A stretch of 28,386 nt of DNA from an uncultured Cellvibrio sp. (GTDB lineage: Bacteria; Pseudomonadota; Gammaproteobacteria; Pseudomonadales; Cellvibrionaceae), in the NCBI GenBank assembly GCA_946481735.1, contig CAMLOU010000038.1, positions 1 through 28,386 on the forward strand, written 5' to 3'. Within the stretch, counting starts at the first letter, position 1. Each line of letters starts with the position of its first letter. A program made the position numbers and the translations under genes. The notes beneath the pieces are model-generated. The model did no database searches. It saw only the letters and a program-made list of their open reading frames with translations, and was not told the DNA's origin. Of this stretch, positions 17,584-24,759 are shown one piece after another.

Positions 17584-20235
17584 ATGCTAGAAGATATCGA
17601 TGCCATTGAAACGAAAGAATGGCTGGATGCCTTGGAATCAGTTGTTCGCCATGGTGGCAAAGAGCGCGCCGCATACCTGTTAAAAATGCTGTCCGAGAAG
17701 GCTGTGAATAAAGGTATCGCGCAGCCTTCTTCCATCCAGACTCCTTACCGCAACAGTATTCCGCCGGAAAAAGAAGTTGCGTTTCCTGGTGATCGGGTTC
17801 TGGAACGAAAAATTCGTTCCATTGTGCGTTGGAATGCCATGGCGATGGTCATGAAAGCCAACGATAATGAAGATGCACTCGGTGGTCACATCGCGTCTTT
17901 TGCTTCATCCGCCACACTTTATGATGTGGGCTTCAACCATTTCTTCCGCGGTAACGATGGCGATGTGCCCGGCGACCTGGTGTATTTCCAGGGCCACGTT
18001 TCTCCCGGTATGTACGCTCGTTCTTATGTCGAAGGCCGCTTCGATGAAAAACATCTGGACAATTTCCGCCGCGAAGTTGATGGCGGTGGACTTTCTTCTT
18101 ATCCGCACCCCTGGTTGATGCCGGATTACTGGCAATTCCCGACGGTTTCCATGGGCTTGGGCCCAATCAAGGCTATCTATCAGGCGCGCTTTATCCGTTA
18201 CATGGAAGCCCGTGGTCTGGTACCGGAAACCGACCGCAAAGTCTGGGCATTTTTAGGTGACGGTGAGTGTGATGAGCCGGAAAGCCTGGGTGCAATTTCG
18301 CTGGCAACCCGCGAAAAACTCGACAATCTTATCTTCGTCATCAACTGTAACCTGCAACGTCTCGATGGCCCGGTGCGCGGCAACGGCAAGATCGTTCAGG
18401 AGCTCGAAGGTGTGTTCCGTGGTGCCGGCTGGAATGTCATCAAGGTGCTGTGGGGTAGCAGTTGGGATCGCCTGCTCGAAAAAGACAAGAGCGGTTTATT
18501 GCAGAAGCGCATGGACGAAGTCGTCGATGGCGAGATGCAAAATTACAAAGCCAACGGCGGCGCTTACACCCGCGAGCATTTCTTCGGCAAATACCCGGAG
18601 CTGCTTGAATTGGTAAGCGATATGTCCGATGACGAAATCCTGCATCTGGCGCGCGGCGGCCACGACGCGAGCAAGGTGTATAACGCTTATCACCAAGCGG
18701 TAAATACCAAGGGCCAACCCACCGTTATCCTGGCGCAAACCGTCAAGGGTTATGGCATGGGTGCATCCGGTGAAGCGATCAACAAGACGCACTCCGTTAA
18801 GTCCCTCGATATTGAAAGCCTCAAGAAATTCCGCGACCGTTTTGAATTACCTATCAGCGACGAAGACCTTCCCAAATTACCTTACTACCGTCCGTCCGAA
18901 GACAGCCCGGAGATGCAATATCTGCGCGCCCGTCGCCAGGCGTTGAAAGGTTATTTACCTGCGCGTAAATCAGATTTTGAACCGCTGCAAACACCGGATC
19001 TGGACGCATTTGCTGCGCAGCTCAAGTCTACTGGTGAGCGTGAAATTTCTACCACCATGAGTTTTGTGCGTATTTTGTCGTCGTTGGTAAAAGACAAACA
19101 AATCGGCAAAAACATTGTGCCGATTGTGCCGGACGAAGCGCGTACCTTTGGTATGGAAGGTATGTTTAAAACCATCGGTATTTATTCATCCGAAGGTCAA
19201 AAATATGTGCCCCATGATGCGGGCCAGATGATGTCTTACCACGAATCATCAAACGGCCAGATTCTGGAAGAGGGCATCAACGAAGCCGGCTCCATGTCAT
19301 CCTGGATTGCGGCGGCAACCTCGTACAGCAATCATGGCGTACCCATGATTCCGTTCTACATCTATTACTCCATGTTCGGTTTCCAGCGTATCGGTGACCT
19401 GGCTTGGGCTGCCGGTGATTCGCAGGCGCGCGGCTTTATGTTGGGTGCAACCGCTGGCCGTACCACACTGAACGGTGAGGGTCTTCAGCACCAGGATGGC
19501 CACAGCCACGTGATGGCGAACACTATCCCCAATTGCCGTACCTACGATCCGACCTACGCCTACGAATTGGCAGTGATCATCCAGGACGGCATCAAGCGCA
19601 TGTATCACGACAAGGAAAATTGTTTCTACTACATCACCCTGATGAACGAAAACTACCAGCACCCGGATCTCCCGGAAGGGGCGCAGGAAGGCATCATCAA
19701 AGGGATGTACTTGCTTGAACAAGGCAAGAGCAAAAAGAAAAATCGCGTGCAGTTGATGGGCGCCGGCACCATCCTCAACGAAGTGCGTGCAGCAGCAGAA
19801 TTGTTGCGCAACGACTTTGATGTGGAAGCGGATGTATGGAGCGTCACCAGCGTGAACGAGTTGACCCGCGATGGTCAGCGTGCCACGCGCTGGAACTTGC
19901 TGCACCCAACGGAGGCGCCGCGTAAGGCATACATTACCGAACTCCTGGAAGGTCGTGACGGTCCGAAAATTATTGCAACAGACCATCTGAAAACTTACAG
20001 CGAACAATTGCGTGCATTTGTTCCCGGCACCTACACCGTATTGGGTACAGAAGGTTTCGGTCGCAGTGATTCCCGCGCGAAATTGCGTCATTTCTTTGAA
20101 GTGAATCGTTATTTTGTGGTTATCGCCGCGCTCAAGTCACTGGCCGATGAAGGCAAGATCAAAGCCGACGTTGTCGCCAAGGCCATCAAGAAATTCGGGA
20201 TTGATCCGGAAAAAGCGGACCCGATGAGCGTGTAA
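17584..20235 (+). CDS. aceE: Pyruvate dehydrogenase E1 component, homodimeric type
   Basis: Thiamine diphosphate-dependent E1 that decarboxylates pyruvate and reductively acetylates the lipoyl groups of AceF, feeding acetyl-CoA to the TCA cycle. The 883 residues match the long homodimeric E1 of gammaproteobacteria (887 in E. coli). The thiamine diphosphate motif begins with GDGECDEPESLGAI at residue 225 and ends in NCNLQRLDGPVRGN. Other family segments are LSSYPHPWLMPDYWQFPTVS, VPDEARTFGMEGMF, NEAGSMSSWIAAATSY and LNGEGLQHQDGHSH. GAGGAG sits 5 bases before the ATG. aceF follows after 84 bases on the same strand, so they form an operon. Confidence 0.98.
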   Translation: MLEDIDAIETKEWLDALESVVRHGGKERAAYLLKMLSEKAVNKGIAQPSSIQTPYRNSIPPEKEVAFPGDRVLERKIRSIVRWNAMAMVMKANDNEDALGGHIASFASSATLYDVGFNHFFRGNDGDVPGDLVYFQGHVSPGMYARSYVEGRFDEKHLDNFRREVDGGGLSSYPHPWLMPDYWQFPTVSMGLGPIKAIYQARFIRYMEARGLVPETDRKVWAFLGDGECDEPESLGAISLATREKLDNLIFVINCNLQRLDGPVRGNGKIVQELEGVFRGAGWNVIKVLWGSSWDRLLEKDKSGLLQKRMDEVVDGEMQNYKANGGAYTREHFFGKYPELLELVSDMSDDEILHLARGGHDASKVYNAYHQAVNTKGQPTVILAQTVKGYGMGASGEAINKTHSVKSLDIESLKKFRDRFELPISDEDLPKLPYYRPSEDSPEMQYLRARRQALKGYLPARKSDFEPLQTPDLDAFAAQLKSTGEREISTTMSFVRILSSLVKDKQIGKNIVPIVPDEARTFGMEGMFKTIGIYSSEGQKYVPHDAGQMMSYHESSNGQILEEGINEAGSMSSWIAAATSYSNHGVPMIPFYIYYSMFGFQRIGDLAWAAGDSQARGFMLGATAGRTTLNGEGLQHQDGHSHVMANTIPNCRTYDPTYAYELAVIIQDGIKRMYHDKENCFYYITLMNENYQHPDLPEGAQEGIIKGMYLLEQGKSKKKNRVQLMGAGTILNEVRAAAELLRNDFDVEADVWSVTSVNELTRDGQRATRWNLLHPTEAPRKAYITELLEGRDGPKIIATDHLKTYSEQLRAFVPGTYTVLGTEGFGRSDSRAKLRHFFEVNRYFVVIAALKSLADEGKIKADVVAKAIKKFGIDPEKADPMSV

Positions 20236-20239
20236 ATCC

Positions 20240-20264
20240 AACGCCCTCTTACAAAGAGGGCGTT
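20240..20264 (+). other. Strong hairpin between aceE and aceF
   Basis: AACGCCCTCTT (20240-20250) pairs perfectly with AAGAGGGCGTT (20254-20264), leaving a 3-base loop, immediately after the aceE stop. The following CTTGTATT is a poor T-tract. It could partly terminate transcription or protect the aceE mRNA 3' end, so that aceE and aceF are expressed at different levels. Confidence 0.55.
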
Positions 20265-20319
20265 CTTGTATTCGCATTGAATAACAGTTGATCGAATTTG
20301 CAGAAAGTGAGGAGTTACA

Positions 20320-22209
20320 GTGGCAATTCAAACCATTAAAGTGCCCGATATCGGTGGTGCGGAAGGCGTCGATGTAATTGAAATCTCCGTGAAAGTAGGC
20401 GATGTAATTGCCGAGGGAGATTCCATCGTCGTGCTTGAAACGGACAAAGCATCCATGGAAATTCCTGCCGATAAAGCGGGTAAAGTTGTCGCTATCAAGG
20501 TGAAAGAGGGAGATAAGGTTTCGCAGGATGATGTATTGATCGAGGTTGAAGCAGAAGGTGCTGCCGAGGCCGCTCCGGCTCCTGCTGCCAAAGCACCCGC
20601 TGCCGCCCCGGCTCCGGCCAAGGCATCTGCTGCGACCAGTGAAATTACCATTGCGGTGCCGGATATCGGCGGCGCAGAAAATGTGGATGTGATTGAAGTC
20701 AGCGTTAAGCCCGGTGATGAAGTCGCCGAAGGCGATTCCCTGATTGTGCTGGAAACTGACAAAGCCTCTATGGAAGTGCCCGCTACCGCGTCCGGTAAGA
20801 TCGTCAGTATCTCCGTGAAGGTGGGCGATAAGGTTTCCCAGGGTACAGCTATTTGTGTTGTGGCTGTCAGTGGAGGCGCAGAAGCGGCCGCAGCACCTGC
20901 GCCCGCTGCAGCGACACCTGCCGTCTCAGCGAGCAGCAGTGAACTTACCATCACGGTTCCGGATATCGGCGGCGCAGAAAATGTTGACGTTATTGAAGTG
21001 ACAGTGAAGGCGGGCGACGACGTAGCCGAAGGCGATTCCCTGATCGTCCTTGAGACTGATAAAGCGTCTATGGAAGTACCGGCTACTGCATCGGGCAAGA
21101 TCGTCAGTATCGCAGTGAAAGTGGGTGACAAGGTATCGCAAGGTTCGGTTATCGGTGTAATGAAGACCTCAGGCGGCGCTGCACCAGCACAAGCTGCTGC
21201 ACCGGCCAAAGCGGAAACCAGTGCGCCGGCACCTAAAGCGGAAACCCCAAAACCTGCCCCGGCGGCAGCGCCTGCAAAAGCTGAAGCGGTAGTAAACAGT
21301 GGTGATGTTTACGCCGGTCCGGCAGTGCGCAAGTTGGGCCGTCAATTGGGCGTGGATTTGGCCAAGGTGCCTGGAACCGGTCCCCGTGGTCGCCTGCTGA
21401 AAGATGATGTGCGCAACTATGTGAAAAACATTGTTGCTAGCGTTCAGTCCGGCGCATCGGTAGGCGGTGGTTCAGGTATTCCACGTGTGCCAGCGGTTGA
21501 TTTCGCCAAGTTCGGTGAGATTGAAATGGTCAAGATGAGCAAGATCAAAAAGCTCACCGCTGAAAACATGACCCGCAATTGGTTGAACGTTCCCCATGTG
21601 ACCCAATGGGATGACGTGGACATCACCGAGATGGAAGCTTTCCGTACCGGCCTGAAAGCGGAAGCGGAGAAGCGCGGCAGTAAATTAACGCCCTTGCCGT
21701 TCCTGTTGAAAGCCTGTGCTGCCGCATTGCGCGCTGAGCCGAGTTTCAACGTATCCATGCATCATGACGGCGAGCACATTGTGCAGAAAAACTATGTGCA
21801 TATCGGTGTGGCAGTTGATACGCCGATTGGCCTGCTGGTGCCGGTTGTGCGCGATGTGGACAAGAAAGGCCTGTGGGAACTGGCGGATGAGATTAACGTT
21901 CTGGCCAAGAAGGCGCGCGATGGTAAGTTGATGCCGGCAGAGATGCAGGGTGGTTGTTTTACTATCTCTAGCCTGGGTGCGATGGGCGGTAGTGGTTTTA
22001 CGCCTATGGTGAATGCGCCGGAGGTGGCGATCCTGGGTGTGTCTCGTGCGCAGATCAAGCCGGTGTGGAATGGTAAGGAGTTTGTGCCGCGTAATATGCT
22101 GCCGATTTCTTTGTCTTATGACCATCGTGCGGTGAATGGTGCGGATGCTGGTCGGTTCTTTACGTTCCTGACGAGTGTGATTGCGGATATTCGGCGTTTG
22201 GTTTTGTAA
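20320..22209 (+). CDS. aceF: Pyruvate dehydrogenase E2, dihydrolipoamide acetyltransferase
   Basis: Core of the pyruvate dehydrogenase complex; transfers acetyl from lipoyl-lysine to CoA. The 629 residues include three N-terminal lipoyl domains (lipoyl lysines K43, K148 and K248, each in ETDKASME), joined by Ala/Pro-rich linkers. An E1/E3-binding domain (VYAGPAVRKLGRQLGVDLAK, with GTGPRGRLLKDDV) follows at about 330-367. The catalytic domain ends with SYDHRAVNGADAGRFF, where H602 is catalytic and N606 stands where many E2s have Asp. Domains 2 and 3 are nearly identical. The start is GTG with GAGGAG 6 bases upstream. No lpd gene follows; repeat copy 3 and a terminator close the operon. Confidence 0.97.
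   Translation: MAIQTIKVPDIGGAEGVDVIEISVKVGDVIAEGDSIVVLETDKASMEIPADKAGKVVAIKVKEGDKVSQDDVLIEVEAEGAAEAAPAPAAKAPAAAPAPAKASAATSEITIAVPDIGGAENVDVIEVSVKPGDEVAEGDSLIVLETDKASMEVPATASGKIVSISVKVGDKVSQGTAICVVAVSGGAEAAAAPAPAAATPAVSASSSELTITVPDIGGAENVDVIEVTVKAGDDVAEGDSLIVLETDKASMEVPATASGKIVSIAVKVGDKVSQGSVIGVMKTSGGAAPAQAAAPAKAETSAPAPKAETPKPAPAAAPAKAEAVVNSGDVYAGPAVRKLGRQLGVDLAKVPGTGPRGRLLKDDVRNYVKNIVASVQSGASVGGGSGIPRVPAVDFAKFGEIEMVKMSKIKKLTAENMTRNWLNVPHVTQWDDVDITEMEAFRTGLKAEAEKRGSKLTPLPFLLKACAAALRAEPSFNVSMHHDGEHIVQKNYVHIGVAVDTPIGLLVPVVRDVDKKGLWELADEINVLAKKARDGKLMPAEMQGGCFTISSLGAMGGSGFTPMVNAPEVAILGVSRAQIKPVWNGKEFVPRNMLPISLSYDHRAVNGADAGRFFTFLTSVIADIRRLVL
20641..21143 (+). repeat. Tandem duplication of lipoyl domains 2 and 3 in aceF
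   Basis: The segments starting at 20641 and 20941 encode successive lipoyl domains at exactly 300-base (100-residue) spacing. They share long identical DNA blocks, for example CCGGATATCGGCGGCGCAGA and GCCGAAGGCGATTCCCTGAT. Domain 1 (from 20320) is more distant. This points to a recent duplication or continuing gene conversion of domains 2 and 3. Confidence 0.85.
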
Positions 22210-22258
22210 TGTTCGGTATTTTGTTATTAGCGTAGGCAATTAGTTTTCAGTATAAATT

Positions 22259-22386
22259 CGTTTGTCATTAAGGCGTTGGTTTCGAAAGCGCATGAATACA
22301 TCCTTGTAGCTCCCTCAAGTCGTCCCTGACTTGAGGGTTTCGAAACCAACGCCTTAACGTCAAACTTGCATTGTGCGAGTGCATAA
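22259..22386 (+). repeat. Nested-hairpin intergenic repeat, copy 3
   Basis: The outer arms 22269-22287 and 22338-22356 form a perfect 19-base inverted repeat ending in GGTTTCGAAA. Inside are TACA-TCCT-TGTA (22297-22308) and a perfect 10-pair hairpin with loop GTCCCT (22312-22337). The inner part matches copy 2 (in the opposite orientation) with only about two differences in some 60 bases, while the arms differ by paired, compensating changes. The right flank TAACGTCAAACT-N6-GTGCGAGTGCATAA (22355-22386) matches the right flank of copy 2 in direct orientation. The element lies between the aceF stop and a terminator. The gap 22210-22562 otherwise holds that terminator and a possible promoter. 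Confidence 0.87.
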
Positions 22387-22396
22387 ATTGGTAGTG

Positions 22397-22425
22397 AAAA
22401 AGCCAGCATCGTTGCTGGCTTTTTT
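22397..22425 (+). terminator. Rho-independent terminator of aceEF
   Basis: AGCCAGCA (22401-22408), loop TCGT, TGCTGGCT (22413-22420), with A-run before and T6 after. It lies immediately after repeat copy 3 and closes the aceEF transcript. Confidence 0.9.
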
Positions 22426-22511
22426 ATTGCTGAAAAATTGTTTCATTGTTCATTTTTTTATTACACAGAATGTGATGCGTTAACTTCATCTGCCTGAACT
22501 TTAATGCTCTA

Positions 22512-22541
22512 TTGAACTCCTGAAAAATACATCAATAAAAA
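22512..22541 (+). promoter_or_regulatory. Possible promoter for the first hydrolase-like lipoprotein gene
   Basis: TTGAAC (22512-22517) and an A/T-rich -10 candidate TAAAAA (22536-22541) with 18-base spacing, in an AT-rich stretch just before the ribosome-binding site AAGGG (about 22550-22554). Confidence 0.3.
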
Positions 22542-22562
22542 TAATAACCAAGGGTTTCTGCA

Positions 22563-23525
22563 ATGAGTGTCGAAACGAAAAAATTCTTGAATACGCGTTT
22601 GCTTTTTCTGGCGTTGCTTAGTGTATTTTTGGCTGCTTGCATCGCAGTGCCGCATCACTCATCTCACTACACCGCTGATGATATCTTCCGTGAGCAAGTA
22701 AAACGGTATCCCTACATCAAGCTGGCCAATCGTGTTGTGCCGGAGGGTATTGCTGAGTTTAAAAATCTAACGTATGCCCAACGAGGTGCGCTTGATTTGC
22801 AGTTGGATTTGTATGCGCCGGGGACGACGATGGATGAGTTGCGGCCGGGGATTGTTTTAGTGCATGGCGGTGATTGGGTTGATGGACAGCGTGAGCATCT
22901 TGTTCCGCTGGCGATAAATCTCGCGCTACGGGGTTATGTGGTGGCAACCATCAGTTATCGTTTGGCTTCGCAGGCGCCTTACCCGGCGGCGGTGGAGGAT
23001 GCTCAGGCGGCTGTGCGGTGGATGCGTGAGCATGCCGAAGCTTATGGGATAGATGCTTCGCATATCGCATTAGGTGGTGCTGGCGCGGGTGGGGTGGTTG
23101 CGGCTTTGGGCGGATTGACAGCAGTTGGGGCGGCTGAGGTGCAGGTTATTCTCAATCTTGATGGTCCTTGGCAGCTTGATCCGGTGACGCTGAAAAGTGA
23201 GACCGGGCATCCTGATCCGATAGGGTATTGGCTTGCGGGTGGGGCGGCTCAACGGGAGGCTTTGCTGCATCAGGCGTCTCCGATGAACCGCGTTCGTAAA
23301 GGGATGCCGGCGGTATTGTTGTTGAATAGCGGGGAGCCGGGCTATCGTGCCGGACAGGATGAAATGCTCCGGCGTCTGGAACACTTTCGGGTGCCGCATC
23401 GGGCGGAGGAAATTCCCGGCAGCTCCCATGCTTTCTGGTTATTTGAGCCTTGGGTGAGTCCGGCGGCTAATATCACGGCGGATTTTCTGGATCTGCAATT
23501 CAAGTACCGCATGACCTGTCATTAG
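22563..23525 (+). CDS. Alpha/beta-hydrolase-fold lipoprotein lacking the nucleophile serine (probable pseudoenzyme)
   Basis: A 320-residue protein of the BD-FAE/HSL-like esterase type, close to the adjacent gene at 23651. The N-terminus carries a lipoprotein signal with lipobox LAAC (C26). The family oxyanion motif HGGGW is HGGDW here (101-105). The nucleophile elbow GGSAGG of the paralogue is replaced by GAGAGG, leaving G174 where the serine should be. The C-terminal His region is kept (SSHAFWLF, H289). The reading frame is intact over its full length, so this is not simple decay. It is probably an envelope-anchored non-catalytic binding protein, or an enzyme with altered chemistry. It follows the aceEF terminator and precedes its paralogue by 125 bases. 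Confidence 0.88.
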   Translation: MSVETKKFLNTRLLFLALLSVFLAACIAVPHHSSHYTADDIFREQVKRYPYIKLANRVVPEGIAEFKNLTYAQRGALDLQLDLYAPGTTMDELRPGIVLVHGGDWVDGQREHLVPLAINLALRGYVVATISYRLASQAPYPAAVEDAQAAVRWMREHAEAYGIDASHIALGGAGAGGVVAALGGLTAVGAAEVQVILNLDGPWQLDPVTLKSETGHPDPIGYWLAGGAAQREALLHQASPMNRVRKGMPAVLLLNSGEPGYRAGQDEMLRRLEHFRVPHRAEEIPGSSHAFWLFEPWVSPAANITADFLDLQFKYRMTCH

Positions 23526-23650
23526 GCATTATCTGTAACTGCCCCGGCTGGCTTTATATCTCGCTTTACATTAAGTCGGCTGGTTTTATGGCGCCTGGTG
23601 CTTTATTGTTTCCGGTTCCAGTAATCGGTCAACAATAAGAGATAGTCCCT

Positions 23651-24676
23651 ATGATCCTTCGGCATTGCATTACCGTTGTCTTCACTCTGGCTGGCGGCTT
23701 TATGCTGGCGTTCATGGTCGGTTGTTCAACCACCGCACCCATTACTTCGATCAATGATCCTCAAAATACCTACACTCCGGCTGAAACCTACACCAAATAT
23801 GTGAAGGATTTTCCGCAGATGCGCATGCTGGACGGCAAATTGCCGGAAGGCATTCTTGCATTTAAAAACCTGACCTATGTTAACTACGGCGCGCGGGCAT
23901 TGCAGTTGGACCTCTATGCGCCCGAACCCACGATGGCGGATCAACGACCGGCTATCGTGTTGGTGCACGGTGGTGGCTGGCGGGCCGGTTACCGCGAAAA
24001 CATGATGCCCCTGGCCCATCAACTGGCGTTGCGCGGTTATGTGACGGCGACCATCAGTTATCGTTTATCACCGGAAGCTGAATATCCTGCTGCGATTCAC
24101 GATGTGAAAGCGGCGGTTCGCTGGTTGCGCGAGAATGCAAAAACCTATGGTATCAATCCGGAACGAATTGCTGTGGCCGGTGGTTCCGCAGGTGGACAAA
24201 TTGCGGCCTTGGTCGGCATGACAAACGGCGATGTAAAATTTGATCCGCAGGCGACGAAAAGCCTCTTTACCAGTGATGTGCAAGCCGTGATTAATATTGA
24301 TGGCTTGTCGGATTTTACGTCGGAAGAAGCGCGTAAATATGAAGATGACCCGCGCAAAAATCCCTCATCGGCCGGTCAATGGTTTGGCGGAAACTATGCG
24401 ACAAAAACTGCTTTATGGCATGAAGCCTCGCCGATTTATCACGTAAGCAAAGGCAAGCCACCGGTGTTATTTATTAACAGTTCACAGGCGCGGTTTAGTG
24501 TAGGGCAGGCGGAGATGATCAAGCGACTTGAAGAAGCCAAGATTAATTATCATGCCGAGAAATTTTCGGATGCACCGCACAGCTTCTGGTTGTTTTATCC
24601 CTGGGCAAAACCGACAGCAACGATGATGGCTAATTTCCTGGATGCGCAATTTGCTTACAAGATGATGTGTCACTGA
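23651..24676 (+). CDS. Alpha/beta-hydrolase esterase-like lipoprotein
   Basis: A 341-residue esterase/lipase-type hydrolase of the BD-FAE/HSL-like group. The lipoprotein signal ends in MVGC (C25), placing it in the envelope. The oxyanion motif HGGGW is at 106-110, the nucleophile elbow GGSAGG has S179, and the likely catalytic His is H310 in PHSFWLF. The sequence between these (ALRGYVTATISYRLSPEAEY) is typical of the family. AAGAGA lies about 8 bases before the ATG. It is the intact paralogue of the neighbouring gene and probably arose by tandem duplication. The setting beside cellulases suggests esters on plant polysaccharides as substrates, but that is inference. Confidence 0.9.
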   Translation: MILRHCITVVFTLAGGFMLAFMVGCSTTAPITSINDPQNTYTPAETYTKYVKDFPQMRMLDGKLPEGILAFKNLTYVNYGARALQLDLYAPEPTMADQRPAIVLVHGGGWRAGYRENMMPLAHQLALRGYVTATISYRLSPEAEYPAAIHDVKAAVRWLRENAKTYGINPERIAVAGGSAGGQIAALVGMTNGDVKFDPQATKSLFTSDVQAVINIDGLSDFTSEEARKYEDDPRKNPSSAGQWFGGNYATKTALWHEASPIYHVSKGKPPVLFINSSQARFSVGQAEMIKRLEEAKINYHAEKFSDAPHSFWLFYPWAKPTATMMANFLDAQFAYKMMCH

Positions 24677-24684
24677 TAGCCAAA

Positions 24685-24719
24685 TAAAAAAATCCCCGCC
24701 GAATAGCGGGGATTTTTTT
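24685..24719. terminator. Bidirectional rho-independent terminator
   Basis: ATCCCCGC (24692-24699) pairs with GCGGGGAT (24706-24713), flanked by A and T runs of about seven. It is shared by the convergent esterase (+) and GH5 cellulase (-) genes. Confidence 0.9.
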
Positions 24720-24759
24720 ATCAAATCCCTTTGTATTTTATTATTGTCACTTTACGTTC

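Noticed and set aside
19297..20091. 264-codon minus-strand frame inside aceE
   Set aside because: Long, but antisense to a highly conserved E1 region and without any recognisable motif.
20328..21209. 293-codon minus-strand frame inside aceF
   Set aside because: Its Ser/Ala/Thr-rich repetitive product mirrors the antisense of the lipoyl domains and linkers.
4870..22386. Repeat copies as integron attC sites
   Set aside because: They lack the paired core sites typical of attC (RYYYAAC and GTTRRRY in the right places), and no integrase or cassette array is present.
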